A DNA stretch of 64,000 nucleotides from CAZMGV01 sp964621525 [NCBI: uncultured bacterium]. GTDB taxonomy: Bacteria; JAGRBM01. The position numbers and the translations under genes are program-made. The notes beneath the pieces were generated by a model. The model saw only the letters and a list, made by a program, of their open reading frames with translations. It made no database searches and was not told the origin of the DNA. The stretch lies in assembly GCA_964621525.1 (NCBI GenBank), contig CAZUMS010000006.1, positions 62,001 to 126,000 on the forward strand, written 5' to 3'. Every line of letters starts with the position of its first letter. The first letter of the stretch is position 1. This document shows, piece after piece, positions 52,485 to 64,000 of this stretch.

Positions 52485-53681
52485 TCAGTCGAGTTTCGCC
52501 TCGCGTTTCCAGACGGCCAGATTCAGGCAGATCAGCGACACCCAGACTGCCGCCGCGATCAGGAACGGCAGCCGGTGGTCAATCTCAAACGTCACGAGAC
52601 CGCACAGCGGGCCGAGCACCCGGCCCAGACTGCCGAGTGAATGGGCGACGCCGAGCACCATTCCCTGCTCGTGGGCCCCGGCGTGTTTCGAAATCAGTCC
52701 GGTGATGTTCGGATTCGACAAACCGCTGGCCGTCCCGATCAGAAAAGCGAAAAAAAACAGCGGCGAATAGGCCTCTGTCAGCGGAAACAGCACGACCGGA
52801 GCCAGGAACAGGGTGAAGCCGGTGACAAGCAGCCTGCGCTCGTCGAACCGGTGGCCGTACCGGCGAATGAAAAACCCCTGCGTCAGGGCACTCGCGAGGC
52901 CAACGACCATGAGTACGAGCCCCGCCCGGTAGCCGGCCTCGGTTGTGTCGACCTTCAGCGTATACTGAATGAGCAGCGGAATCGGTTGCTCAAGATTCGA
53001 GAACGAGAAGCTGGCGACCCCGAAAGTCAGCACGAAGACCCAGAGCACCGGGCGTCTCATCACTTCCACGAGCGCCGAAACGTTGATCGGGGACCAGGAA
53101 GGCTGGGATGCCTGCCCCCGGAGCTCGGGCGTGAGCGATTCGGGCAGCCGGACCGTTGCGAGCAGAAAATTCGCAGCGCACAGCCCTGCGGCGATGAACC
53201 CCGGCGCGCCAAGGCCCAGCTTCGCCGCCGCGATGCCGCCAAGCGGCGGCCCGAGTGTGAAACCGATGCCAAACGATGCACCAACCAGGGCCATCCCCTT
53301 GGCCCGCTCCTCCCGCGGCGTGATGTCGGCGATATAGGCCATGGCGGCGGAGATGTTTCCGGCGAAAAGGCCGGCGAAAATCCGCGAGACGAACAGAAGG
53401 GTCAGGTTGCCGGCGAGGCCGAACAGAAGATACGACACCGCCTGCCCCGCGAGCGTCATGAGCAGTACCGGGCGTCGCCCGATGCGGTCCGAAAGCCGTC
53501 CCCACAGGGGCGCCGAGAAGAACTGCATGAGGGAGAACGCGGCGGCCAGAAGCCCGAGCCAGAAGCCCGAGGCCCCGAAGTGTTTCCCGTACACGCCGAT
53601 CAGCGGGATCACCATCCCGAAACCGATCAGGTCGATGAATACCGTCGAGAAAATGATAAAAAGCTGGCTGCCGCGTTTCAT
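52485..53681 (-). CDS. MFS transporter, tetracycline-resistance-like subfamily
   Basis: A 398-residue, 12-helix major facilitator. WGRLSDRIGRRPVLLMTLAGQ is the cytoplasmic loop 2-3 motif A, and DLIGFGMVIPLIG with ADITPREERAKGMAL resembles the DHA1/TetA branch of drug:proton antiporters. Substrate is unknown; the label is by resemblance only. It converges on the CorC-like gene with a 6-bp gap. Confidence 0.88.
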   Translation of the reverse strand: MKRGSQLFIIFSTVFIDLIGFGMVIPLIGVYGKHFGASGFWLGLLAAAFSLMQFFSAPLWGRLSDRIGRRPVLLMTLAGQAVSYLLFGLAGNLTLLFVSRIFAGLFAGNISAAMAYIADITPREERAKGMALVGASFGIGFTLGPPLGGIAAAKLGLGAPGFIAAGLCAANFLLATVRLPESLTPELRGQASQPSWSPINVSALVEVMRRPVLWVFVLTFGVASFSFSNLEQPIPLLIQYTLKVDTTEAGYRAGLVLMVVGLASALTQGFFIRRYGHRFDERRLLVTGFTLFLAPVVLFPLTEAYSPLFFFAFLIGTASGLSNPNITGLISKHAGAHEQGMVLGVAHSLGSLGRVLGPLCGLVTFEIDHRLPFLIAAAVWVSLICLNLAVWKREAKLD

Positions 53682-53816
53682 GGGTCTCCGTTCTTAACTT
53701 AACCGTCCGCTTGAACGCGAATCGCCGGAGGGAGCCCCCGGCCGTTGAAACCGGCGCCGGGGAATGACACGTTAGCCGCTCCGGAGGGCTGTGACGGGGA
53801 AACCGTTTCCGAACCC

Positions 53817-54056
53817 ATGGCAACGCCGCTTGAACTTCGCAAGGGAATCCGGGTCAGGATCTCTGGTCTGCGCCACGAGAACTCGGCCCGGGCCTGGCCG
53901 TTCCAGATGGAGGCGGGGCAGGGCGCGACCGGCATCGTCGTGACCGGTCCGTTCAAGGGCGACTGGTACCTTCTGGCACTGGACTGTGACCGCAGTCTGG
54001 TCGGCACCTATCGCCGGTTCGTATCGGTGACTCCGGATGAGATCGAACGGGCCTGA
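53817..54056 (+). CDS. Small hypothetical protein
   Basis: A 79-residue soluble protein (MATPLELRKGIRVRISGL start). The segment TGIVVTGPFKGDWYLLALDCDRSLVGTYRRF suggests a small beta-barrel (SH3-like) fold. No family recognised. The start is ambiguous: the frame opens earlier at 53745 and no strong ribosome-binding site precedes 53817. The lipoprotein gene follows 15 bp later. Confidence 0.5.
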   Translation: MATPLELRKGIRVRISGLRHENSARAWPFQMEAGQGATGIVVTGPFKGDWYLLALDCDRSLVGTYRRFVSVTPDEIERA

Positions 54057-54071
54057 CCGGAGCTTCAACCT

Positions 54072-54884
54072 TTGAGATTGTCAGCAAGGTTTGTGTTCCT
54101 CGCCGCCGCCTTCATTCTGGCGCCGGGATGCGGCCGTACGCCTTCTCCCTGGCGGACGGCCTTCGAGGAAACCCTGATCCGCGAGCTGGCTGCGTTCCCG
54201 CCATCGCAGCCGCTCACGGTGGCGACCAACCTGTATGTCGATTACGGGGATGCCGCCCGGTTCCGGCCGAATCTCACCCTCGTGAACATCGGGGACGAAA
54301 GCCTGATTCCTTTTTACCGCATCGATGCCTATCTGGCCGTCAACGTGCCGGATACCGAAAATCCCGCCCCGCCGCCGCTTCCCAAGGAAAACGTGGGCAC
54401 GATGCTGCTGGCCTACGGGGGTTCGCCGCTTCGCCCGGACGAGAAAACCCGCTGGGTCGATCTCCGGCAGCGAAACGAGATGAGCACCTATCAGGCGGCG
54501 CTTGCGACCGTGCCCCGGTCGGTAGCCATCGACCGGACCAAGGGACTCGAGCTCGCCGTGCGGCCGTGGATATCCCTGTCCGAGACGACACTGGATATCG
54601 CGGGGCGGACTTATCGCGGCCATGAGCTGATCCGCGCCGCGTGGTCCGGGCTCGACGTGATCATGTACAAGGATACGATCTCGCTCCGTTACACGCGGCC
54701 GCCGCCGCTGTTTCGGGCGGGATGGGCCGTGGTCCGGGCCTATCCGTGGGTGCTGGGTCCAAGGCGGAAGGACCCCCTCCGCGGTCACCTCGTTTTCATG
54801 GACCGCCGCAAGGGCGACTTCTCCTGTCCGTTCCCCGAAGCCCGCGTGATCTATTGCGACTACCGGGAGTCCGATGCGGATTAG
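54072..54884 (+). CDS. Hypothetical lipoprotein
   Basis: A 270-residue lipoprotein, TTG start at 54072 (GGAG upstream), lipobox APGC (Cys20). No family recognised. It overlaps the next gene, a GT-C membrane protein, by 11 nt, so the two are probably made together. The mature part is rich in Pro and Arg and ends in ICDY-like text (VIYCDYRE). Confidence 0.6.
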   Translation: MRLSARFVFLAAAFILAPGCGRTPSPWRTAFEETLIRELAAFPPSQPLTVATNLYVDYGDAARFRPNLTLVNIGDESLIPFYRIDAYLAVNVPDTENPAPPPLPKENVGTMLLAYGGSPLRPDEKTRWVDLRQRNEMSTYQAALATVPRSVAIDRTKGLELAVRPWISLSETTLDIAGRTYRGHELIRAAWSGLDVIMYKDTISLRYTRPPPLFRAGWAVVRAYPWVLGPRRKDPLRGHLVFMDRRKGDFSCPFPEARVIYCDYRESDAD

Positions 54885-56727
54885 CAGGCTCATTGCCGGC
54901 CTGCTGATCGTTGCCGCAGCGGTAGGCCCCCGCGTCTGGGCCGCACAGGAAAGCTGGCAGCGCAATCTAGGTCTCTGGCGGGACAATACTTACGTGCGGG
55001 CCGGGACGGTCTTCGCCCGGGAGGGGTTCTTTACCGGCGGCTACCTGTTTCAGCCCGTCGAGCGGACGGGAACGGAACCGGGGTACTACACCCGCCATCC
55101 GCCGTCCTATCCGCTGGCGATCGGGGTCTCTCTCTCCGTGTTCGGCGAGAACTACTGGGCCGCCCGGCTTCCCGACCTGTTCGCCTCGCTTGTGCTGGTG
55201 TTCCTGCTCTGGCGCCTCGCCGCCCGCTCCGAGCGGGACCTGCCGGACGTACCGGTATTCGTGATCCTGCTGGCGTCGTTTACTCCCGGCCTCGTTTTCG
55301 GGACCTTTGCCGGCGATGTGGTGGCGGTCTGGTCGGCGGCCGCCCAGGTGCTCGTGATCTGGGCCTATCTTGCCTACCGGGATACATGGTCTCCGGCGGC
55401 AGGGCCGCTTTTTGCCATTGCCGGGATCCTGGCGGTCTGGTGCGACTGGCTGGCGCTGATCGCCGTGGCGGTCTGCTGCCTGCACCTTCTGGTGGACCGG
55501 GATGCACCTCCGGCAGGAAAACGTGTCGCCGTCATGGCCGCCTCGGGAGCGGTGGCGGGGTTCCTGTTCCTGCTGCTTTTCTATGTGTCCCCGGCCGGAG
55601 GGCTCTCCGGCGTCATGCTCTTTCTCCAGTCGGTGCTCAGGCATACCCTCCCCGGTAACTGGGGCAGCGGCAGTTCCTGGTGGGAACCGTACGTCAGCCT
55701 GCTGTCGAATCTCCGCTCCATGCTGATGCTGCCGGTGCTTCTCGCCGGACTGTGGGAGATTCTCTTTCAGCCCGAAGACCCCCGCCAGAACGGGCTCCGG
55801 ACGGCCACCCGACTCCTGCTGATGACGGCAGGGATCCAGACAGTCCTGTTCGCGGCCGGTTCGGTGGAGGCTCACCCGCATCTCCTGATCCCTCTGGTTG
55901 CGGTCTTGTCGTTTGCGGCGGCGGCGCGGCTTGCCCGGTATCCCCAGGCGGTGATCTCGTGGAGCGTGCTCGCCATCCTGCTGGCTGCCTCGGTATGGGG
56001 TATTCGCGGGCGGCTCATGGCGGAGCGCCAGTTTTACGGTCCGGTGGTCCGGTACTACGCCGAGGTCCGGCAAACGGTACTGGACCGGACGAGAACCGTG
56101 CCGCACCCCGTGATTGCCACAAACCTCTGGATTCCGGATGGCTACATGCAAGGCGAAGCGGCGTTCCTGAGGACGGGTACTCCTGATCTTCTGACCGGGC
56201 TTCCGGTTGCGGGTTATCTGGCGGCGTCGCCGGATGCCGATCTGACGCCGGCGCCCTACCGGCCGCTCCCGGCGACGGCCGTACTGGCTGCGCTCGGTGA
56301 AACACCGTTGGGGCCCGGGGAGCGGTTCCGGTGGGTTCCCCTGAAAACCGAAGCGGCCCGTGCAAATGAGGCTGCGGATCCTTCGGTAAAGGTGTCGCTT
56401 GGAGAAGGGCTCACGCTTTCCTGGAAACCGCCACTGCCGCTCACGGATGTCGAGATAGCCATTGCCGAGCGGCTGTACCGTGCGGAAGATATTTTCCGCG
56501 AGGCGGAGGACCGGATCCGGCTTTCAGAAGAAGACGGCGAGACGGTCATCCGGTACCGGCTTCCCGGCACGGGAGACCTCGTACCGCTGCTCCGGCAGTA
56601 CCCCGTGCTGGCAGGCTCGTGGGCGGATTCGTTTGTCCGGGTGCACCTGAAACCCCTGAAGCGGTCTTTCGCCTGCCCGCTGCCGCAACGCGAAACGGCA
56701 GCCTGCCGGCAGTACGACCGGAAGTAA
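54874..56727 (+). CDS. Second GT-C type membrane glycosyltransferase-like protein
   Basis: A 617-residue protein with a first helix, a periplasmic loop containing YYTRHPPSYPLAIGVS, which is typical of family 39/ArnT-like enzymes, then about nine more helices to residue 380, and a large periplasmic C-terminal domain of some 230 residues. It differs from the 4713 protein in its size and loop motif. The donor is unknown. The gene is coupled to the lipoprotein upstream, which may be a partner. Confidence 0.65.
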   Translation: MRISRLIAGLLIVAAAVGPRVWAAQESWQRNLGLWRDNTYVRAGTVFAREGFFTGGYLFQPVERTGTEPGYYTRHPPSYPLAIGVSLSVFGENYWAARLPDLFASLVLVFLLWRLAARSERDLPDVPVFVILLASFTPGLVFGTFAGDVVAVWSAAAQVLVIWAYLAYRDTWSPAAGPLFAIAGILAVWCDWLALIAVAVCCLHLLVDRDAPPAGKRVAVMAASGAVAGFLFLLLFYVSPAGGLSGVMLFLQSVLRHTLPGNWGSGSSWWEPYVSLLSNLRSMLMLPVLLAGLWEILFQPEDPRQNGLRTATRLLLMTAGIQTVLFAAGSVEAHPHLLIPLVAVLSFAAAARLARYPQAVISWSVLAILLAASVWGIRGRLMAERQFYGPVVRYYAEVRQTVLDRTRTVPHPVIATNLWIPDGYMQGEAAFLRTGTPDLLTGLPVAGYLAASPDADLTPAPYRPLPATAVLAALGETPLGPGERFRWVPLKTEAARANEAADPSVKVSLGEGLTLSWKPPLPLTDVEIAIAERLYRAEDIFREAEDRIRLSEEDGETVIRYRLPGTGDLVPLLRQYPVLAGSWADSFVRVHLKPLKRSFACPLPQRETAACRQYDRK

Positions 56728-56762
56728 GCAAACAGAGTCCGTCTGTAGAAACCGGGATGCGC

Positions 56763-57728
56763 TCAGGCGTCCACGAACCTGTAGCGCGTCGGATTCAGCG
56801 CTTTCTGCATCCGCTTCTTCAGGTAGCGGTCTACGGGTCCCATTTCGCGGTCCCGGCCGGTGCGTTCCAGTGCCTTGAAATAAACCGGCGAAAAACGAAG
56901 CCGGGGGTGCAGCAGCGGATAGCCATACTTGAGCGCTTGCATAGATGCTTCGAAGATGGCCTTCTCGGCGGCGCCGTACTTGAACTGGTACTGGTGGCGG
57001 ATCCGCCGGGGCAGAAGTCCGGCGGTTATGATCTTGAACCAGTCCATCACGGGCTGCATCTCCTGCTTGGGCGCCGTGAGGACGAACTTGGCGATGTCCG
57101 CGCTTGCCTCGCCGACGGCCAGCGTGTCGGACTCCCACATTTTCCAGTTGTACTCGAGGAACTCGGTCCAGTTGGGCGGGAGAATCCGGTCCGGGATCCC
57201 GAACAGGTAGGCGAAGAACTTGGTTTCCTCATAATACCTGTTCTTGATCTCGAGCGGCTGCGGGCCGAAGATCCGCTCGTACATCATCATGCTGGATTCC
57301 CACAGCGTCGCGTGGACCCAGAGCAGCGCCTCGTCGTCGTTTGCGTCATAGGGAGCGCCATTGTCGAAGCGGCCGTTCCGTTCGTTGATAAAACCGTGGA
57401 TCTTCTCGTGAACCGTATGCACACGCCGTGCTGCACGGAAAGCGGCATCGAGGTCACCGAACGTCATGGCGAGCACGTTCTTGAAGGTGCGTACGCCGCG
57501 GCCGTGGCTGTCGGTCTTGACCTTGCTGTGCTGCTGGACTGCATGAGCCACGAACGGGTGGGCGGTCTGGAGCAGGAGGGCCCGGCCTCCGCTGACGCCG
57601 CCGATCGCTTCGCGGCCGATCTTCCACATGAGGGAATCGGGACCGAAGATACCCTCTTTCGGGTCTTTGGTACGGGCGCGGACACGCTCCAGATAGTTTT
57701 CGAGATCTGCGCGGGCGACGTGGGCCAT
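56763..57728 (-). CDS. MpaB-like / DUF2236 family protein
   Basis: A 321-residue protein of the oxygenase MpaB (DUF2236) family, haem-linked enzymes exemplified by latex-clearing protein and MpaB of mycophenolate synthesis. GRALLLQTAHPFVAHAVQQHS carries the histidine expected to bind haem; LWVHATLWESSMMMYERIFG is the other hallmark helix. The start ATG at 57728 has AGGAGG upstream; the frame extends further but into the large palindrome. Its substrate is unknown. It lies downstream of an enoyl-CoA isomerase-like gene. Confidence 0.8.
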   Translation of the reverse strand: MAHVARADLENYLERVRARTKDPKEGIFGPDSLMWKIGREAIGGVSGGRALLLQTAHPFVAHAVQQHSKVKTDSHGRGVRTFKNVLAMTFGDLDAAFRAARRVHTVHEKIHGFINERNGRFDNGAPYDANDDEALLWVHATLWESSMMMYERIFGPQPLEIKNRYYEETKFFAYLFGIPDRILPPNWTEFLEYNWKMWESDTLAVGEASADIAKFVLTAPKQEMQPVMDWFKIITAGLLPRRIRHQYQFKYGAAEKAIFEASMQALKYGYPLLHPRLRFSPVYFKALERTGRDREMGPVDRYLKKRMQKALNPTRYRFVDA

Positions 57729-57777
57729 GGGATGCCTCCTCATAGGTGTAGCTCCCGGAACCGCGCCAGTATCCGGC

Positions 57778-57814
57778 AAAATGACGCCCGTGTCAATGAC
57801 ACGGGCGTCATTTT
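57778..57814. promoter_or_regulatory. 37-bp perfect palindrome between two minus-strand genes
   Basis: Two exact 18-bp arms (57778-57795 and 57797-57814) surround a single A. Each arm itself contains TGAC-6 bp-GTCA, so TGAC/GTCA half-sites recur four times. It lies 49 bp upstream of the DUF2236 start and 18 bp after the end of the isomerase gene. It can act as an operator or, as RNA, as a terminator-like hairpin ending in TTTT. Confidence 0.7.
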
Positions 57815-57832
57815 GGGTGACGGACGACAAAT

Positions 57833-58495
57833 TTACATCTGTGGACCGGTCATGACTGCCAGGGCTTCTTTGTACATCCCTTTCTTCAGGGCCGCCATTG
57901 TTCGGCGGTCTTTTGAGGCGAGCGGAAGCACTTTAGCGATTGCGGTCTTGAGCAGATCCCCCTCCGGGCAGACGGAATCCACGATGCTCGCCTTGAGGGC
58001 TTCGTCGGCAGTCCATCGGCGGCCCGTCACGATCGCCTCGTGGGCGGTGATTTTCGGGAGCTTTGCCACCAGAAGGGCGGTCATCCCCGGCGTGAGCGGC
58101 ATCTTGAGGTCGATCTCCGGCACGCAGTAGTAGCCGCGGTCGCTGCGCATCACCCGGAAATCGTGGGCCGTCGCGAGCATGGCGCCACCGGCGAAGGCAT
58201 GGCCGTTCACCGCTGCCACGGTGGCGACGGGGAAACTCACGAGCCGGGCAAACAGCTTCACGACGTCGGCCACGAATGCACCCCCTTTGGGACCCTGCGA
58301 CATGATCCAGGCGAGGTCGAGACCGTTCGAGAAGAATTTTCCCTCGCCGGTCGTGACAAGCGCCGCCGGTCCGGCGGAGTTTTCCACCTCGTCCAGGGCG
58401 CGGTTGATACCGGCGAGGTTATCGCCGTTGAAGCGGTTTTCTCCCGCGTTCAGATGAAGAATAAAAACGTCGCCTTCCTTCCGGAGATCGATCAT
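57833..58495 (-). CDS. Enoyl-CoA hydratase/isomerase (delta3-delta2-enoyl-CoA isomerase-like)
   Basis: A 220-residue crotonase-fold protein. TTGEGKFFSNGLDLAW and NGHAFAGGAMLATAHDF give the oxyanion loops; the short length and NGLDL motif fit delta3-delta2-enoyl-CoA isomerases of beta-oxidation, in which a glutamate further along (CVPEIDLKMP) is catalytic. The start at ATG 58495 matches the fold; the frame is open far upstream through dnaG antisense, but that part is a shadow. Confidence 0.82.
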   Translation of the reverse strand: MIDLRKEGDVFILHLNAGENRFNGDNLAGINRALDEVENSAGPAALVTTGEGKFFSNGLDLAWIMSQGPKGGAFVADVVKLFARLVSFPVATVAAVNGHAFAGGAMLATAHDFRVMRSDRGYYCVPEIDLKMPLTPGMTALLVAKLPKITAHEAIVTGRRWTADEALKASIVDSVCPEGDLLKTAIAKVLPLASKDRRTMAALKKGMYKEALAVMTGPQM

Positions 58496-58681
58496 CGAAT
58501 CAGGCTGCCTTTCCGGTGGCTGCCGGTCGTTTGCCGGCCGGTCCCGCACTTCCGGCACCTTAACCCGGAACAGGGGCTGTGGATAAACACCTCGCCGCAG
58601 ATTCCGTCCGGGCCTTGCGGGTAGAGGCCGGGCGGACCTAAGTACCTGTGACGCACCATTCGGGCGGCGAGGGATCAGCAG

Positions 58682-60711
58682 GTGAACGACCGGAACCGGG
58701 ACTGGGAACGGGCGAAGGAGGATATCCGGAGCCGCGTCGATATCGTGGAGATCGTCTCCCGGTACACCCAGCTCAAGAAAGCCGGCCGGGACCGCTGGAA
58801 AGGTCTCTGCCCGTTCCACAACGAAAAGACCCCGAGCTTCTCCGTCGATCAGGTCCGGGGCTTCTACCACTGCTTCGGCTGCAAGGCGTCGGGCGACATC
58901 TTCACAATCATCCAGCAGAAAGAGCGCATGACGTTTCCCGAGGCGCTGCGGATGCTGGCCGAGCGGGCGGGGGTCGAGCTGCCGGAAAGCTCGGGGAGCG
59001 CCGAAGCCTCGCGGGCCCGCACCGAGGCCCGGCAGGAACAGCACAATCTTCTGGAACGCGTCGCCGTCTACTACCGGAACCTTCTGGAGAAGGACCCGTC
59101 CGCCGCCGATGCGCGGGCCTATGCCGTCCGGCGCGGGCTCACGGGAGAGACCGCCGAGACGTTCCGGGTGGGATACTCCCCCAAAAACCGGCGCACGGTA
59201 GTACAGCAGCTGGAGAGCAAAAAGATCGATCCGGCCATCGGCGTCGCGACGGCAGTCGTTATTGCGTCCGACGGCAGCGACGATCCAGACCGGAAATACA
59301 GCTACGGTGAACTCCGCGACCGGTTCAACGACCGGCTCATGTTCCCCATCGAGGACGACCGGGGCCGCGTGGTCGGTTTCGGCGGCCGCGCCCTGGGCGA
59401 TGTGCAGCCCAAATACCTGAACTCGCCCGGCACCGAGCTCTTCCAGAAGGGCCTGATTCTCTACAACTTTCACCGGGCCCGGCCGCACATCGACGACGAC
59501 AACGGCGTGATCGTCGTCGAAGGCTATATGGACGCCATCGCTTTCTGGCGGGCGGGGGTGAAGAACGTCGTCGCTCCGCTCGGGACGGCGCTCACCGCCG
59601 ATCAGGCACAGAAACTCGTCCGGCTGACGAAAAAGGTTTTTCTCTGCTTCGACGCCGACGAGGCGGGCGAGCGTGCGGCAGTAAGGTCGCTGGAGGTGTT
59701 CCTCGGGCTCGGCGTTGCCCCGCTCCGGATCGTGATCCCGTCGGGCAAGGATCCGGACGACCTGCTGGCGAGCGAGGGGCCGGATGCCGTCAAGGCGCTT
59801 GTCTCGTCCGCCGTCCCGATGCTGGACCGGGTCATCGAACGTACGGCGTCGGCCTCGCCGAAAGACCTTGTCGGACGCCAGAAGGCGGTCGCCACCCTCC
59901 TGCCCCTGTTCTCGCTGGTGAAGGATGCGGGGCTCAAGTCGGAAATGCTCCGTCAGTCGGCGCTCGCTTTCGGGTTCCCCGAGAAAGCCATCGAGGAGCT
60001 GATCGCACAGGCATCTGCGAAAACCCGCGTCTACCGCCGGGAGAGCGATGCGCCGCCGGAATCCGCCGGAGTGCCCCAGAAGACTGTGACGATTCCGCCC
60101 GCGCTCCGCTCGCTGATCTGGATCTTCGCCTCCCAGCCCCGGCTCCGGGGACTGATCGTGGAACTCGCACCCGAGTCCTACCTCGCGGGCGATGCGCTCG
60201 CGTTGTACGGAAGCCTCGTGGAACTCTGGAAGGAAACGAACGGCTGCGAACCGAAAAAGTGGTTCGATCGCCTGCACGAGCCGGGACTCGTGGAAGCGGC
60301 GACGGGAATCCTTGCAGGCGAAGAACCGCGCCTCAAGGATCTGGACGGCGAGGCGCTGGAGCGGCTCGTGCGGGATGCCCTCGGTGTCTTCGAACGGGAG
60401 CGTCTGAAAAACCGCCTCGGCGAGCTCCGTACCGAGATGGCGGCACTCGAAAAATCAAGTGGAGACCGCGCGCGCATCGAGAAGCTGTCCCTCGAACTGG
60501 TTGCCGTCACGGCACGCATCAAACAGACTATTCCCAGTCAGGGTGGAGCAGGAGTGGTGTCGGGTTCTACCGGCGATCCGGCCGTGCAGGCGGAAGCAGT
60601 TCCGCACAGCCCGGCGGCAGCCGGAGACGGAGAAACCGGACCCCCTGAGGCCGGGTACGACCCGGCCGATGACTACTACGATCAGGACAACGACGGCGAA
60701 CAGCCTGTGTG

Positions 60712-60712
<1 letters not shown>
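58682..60712 (+). CDS. dnaG: DNA primase
   Basis: Makes RNA primers for DNA replication. The 676-residue product has the CHC2 zinc finger ([11 protein letters not shown] and [10 protein letters not shown]), the catalytic core with [10 protein letters not shown] and FGGRAL, the TOPRIM motifs [10 protein letters not shown] and DADEAG, and a C-terminal DnaB-binding region. It starts at GTG 58682 with GAGGG upstream. Its stop overlaps the rpoD start by one nucleotide (TGATG), as in many dnaG-rpoD operons; rpsU is not in front here. Confidence 0.96.
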
Positions 60713-62790
<2,078 letters not shown>

Positions 62791-62809
62791 CAGTAGCGTC
62801 ACTTCCGTA

Positions 62810-62837
62810 GAACGCCGCGTTTTCTTCCCCGGCGTTC
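62810..62837 (+). terminator. Terminator-like hairpin after rpoD
   Basis: GAACGCCG (62810-62817) pairs with CGGCGTTC (62830-62837) around a 12-nt loop. No T-run follows, so termination is uncertain. Confidence 0.35.
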
Positions 62838-62905
62838 CGGCGTCCACACTTGTCCTCCGTAACGGCGCGGACTTTACGCCGCGACCAACCCACTGGAGGT
62901 CCCCA

Positions 62906-64000
62906 ATGTCAACGAAGCAGGCAGTCATCGTATCCACGGCCCGTACGCCAATCGGCAAGGCGTTCAAGGGCGCGTTCAACGCCACCCACGGAGCCGACAT
63001 GGCCGGCCATGCCATCAAATCGGCCCTCGAACGGGCGAAAGTGCCGGCCGGAGACATCGAGGACGTGATCATGGGGTGCGGACTTCCCGAAGGCTCCACC
63101 GGCAATAACGTGGGCCGCATCGCCGCGATCCGTGCCGGATGCCCGGTCACGGTGAGCGGAACGACGATCAACCGGTTCTGCTCCTCGGGACTCCAGGCGG
63201 TTTCTCTCGCCGCGCAGCGGGTGATCGTGGACGGAACGGGCCCGGTCGTCGCGGCCGGCGTCGAGTCGATCTCGCGTGTCCAGAAGAACATGAACATGAA
63301 CGATGCGGCGAACTCCTGGGTCATGCAGAAAAAGCCCGGTATTTACTTCCCCATGGGCCAGACGGCGGAGATCGTCGCCGCCCGCTACAAGGTAAGCCGC
63401 GACCTTCAGGACGAATACGCGTTCCTGTCCCAGCAGCGGACGGCGGCGGCCCAGCAGGCCGGCAAGCTCGCCGAGGAAATCGCACCGATCGAGGTGACGA
63501 TGACCGAGAAGAACAAGGACACGAACGAGGTCACCAAGAAGACCTTCGTGTTCGACAAGGACGAGGGCAACCGTCCGGACACGACGCTGGAAGGTCTCAA
63601 GACGCTGAAGCCTGCTTTCAATCCGCAGGGCTCGATCACGGCGGGCAACTCGTCCCAGCTCTCGGACGGAGCGGCCGCCGTTGTGATCATGAGCGACGAG
63701 GAGGCGAAGCAGCGGAACCTCCAGCCGCTGGGCGCTTACCGCGGGCTTGTCGTCGCTGGCTGCGAGCCGGACGAAATGGGTATCGGCCCGGTGTTCGCCA
63801 TCCCGACGCTCCTCAAGCGCCATGGCCTCAAGCTGGATGACATCGACCTCATCGAGCTGAACGAAGCGTTCGCCGTCCAGGTGGTCTACTGCCGCGACAA
63901 GCTGGGCATCGACCCGGCGAAGCTCAATGTGAACGGCGGGGCGATCTCCATCGGCCATCCGTACGGAATGACCGGTACGCGGCAGACCGGAGCGATCCTT
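62906..64000 (+). CDS. Acetyl-CoA acetyltransferase / thiolase (partial)
   Basis: Thiolase cut by the window end; 365 residues are visible. The nucleophilic cysteine is in [13 protein letters not shown], and the second active-site set is NEAFAV and [33 protein letters not shown] is the typical start, with GGAGG ahead of ATG 62906. It could act in beta-oxidation or in acetoacetyl-CoA formation; the nearby isomerase gene at 57833 fits fatty-acid metabolism but is not in the same unit. Confidence 0.95.
   Translation, partial: MSTKQAVIVSTARTPIGKAFKGAFNATHGADMAGHAIKSALERAKVPAGDIEDVIMGCGLPEGSTGNNVGRIAAIRAGCPVTVSGTTINRFCSSGLQAVSLAAQRVIVDGTGPVVAAGVESISRVQKNMNMNDAANSWVMQKKPGIYFPMGQTAEIVAARYKVSRDLQDEYAFLSQQRTAAAQQAGKLAEEIAPIEVTMTEKNKDTNEVTKKTFVFDKDEGNRPDTTLEGLKTLKPAFNPQGSITAGNSSQLSDGAAAVVIMSDEEAKQRNLQPLGAYRGLVVAGCEPDEMGIGPVFAIPTLLKRHGLKLDDIDLIELNEAFAVQVVYCRDKLGIDPAKLNVNGGAISIGHPYGMTGTRQTGAIL

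Noticed and set aside
58496-60277. Long minus-strand frame continuing from the isomerase gene through dnaG
   Set aside because: It is the antisense shadow of dnaG; it has low complexity and no family-like sequence, while the crotonase fold begins at 58495.

Overview
This is a GC-rich, gene-dense bacterial chromosome segment of mostly housekeeping genes. The layout (rpmE, prfA, prmC, murA, hisG in one direction), lipoboxes, an outer-membrane beta-barrel, an LpoB-like lipoprotein and a Myxococcus-like C-terminal sorting tail point to a Gram-negative bacterium of the deltaproteobacterial type (Myxococcota, Desulfobacterota, Bdellovibrionota or an uncultured relative). The exact lineage cannot be fixed from the sequence alone. 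No integrase, transposase, CRISPR array, rRNA or phage gene was seen.

Layout. 1-4230: minus-strand translation and cell-wall block (hisG partial, murA, prmC, prfA, rpmE) with a promoter and an internal terminator. 4285-9168: CoA-binding protein, a GT-C membrane glycosyltransferase, a sirtuin, a six-hairpin-glycosidase-like protein, an A-type Fe-S carrier and a tiny Csx3/Crn3-like protein. 9197-13318: HU with its own promoter and terminator, a TatT-like protein, a TlpA-like thioredoxin, a DEDDh exonuclease and a lipase-like esterase. 13349-22430: surface block with an outer-membrane barrel, a beta-propeller protein with a C-terminal sorting tail, a precorrin-2 dehydrogenase domain protein, an SDR, and a 1271-residue lipoprotein of Ig-like repeats plus a beta-helix. 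22841-27164: arsenate reductase with an aquaglyceroporin, a lipoprotein, ssb, and a response regulator/histidine kinase pair. 27316-29992: panB-panC-panD behind a long, highly structured leader.

30062-44153: envelope lipoproteins (COG3014-like and LpoB-like), smpB, gshA, folD-gcvT, a Roadblock protein, a REC-GAF-HD-GYP protein, purM-purN and a CBS protein. 44286-57728: flavin reductase-like protein, universal stress protein, two crotonases, a probable double-hotdog protein behind a palindromic operator, tRNA(CAU), alanine dehydrogenase, DEAD-box helicase, CorC-like protein, MFS transporter, a lipoprotein plus a second GT-C protein, and an MpaB/DUF2236 protein. 57833-64000: enoyl-CoA isomerase-like protein, then dnaG and rpoD (part of the macromolecular synthesis operon), and a thiolase cut by the window end.

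The most interesting signals are regulatory. The panBCD leader has mutually exclusive hairpins that look like an attenuator. A 37-bp perfect palindrome lies at 57778-57814, and a palindromic operator lies inside a promoter at 46480-46509. Among proteins, the small Csx3-like gene outside any CRISPR locus and the sorted propeller/barrel pair deserve a second look. Starts were chosen from ribosome-binding sites and family alignment by eye; no database search was possible.
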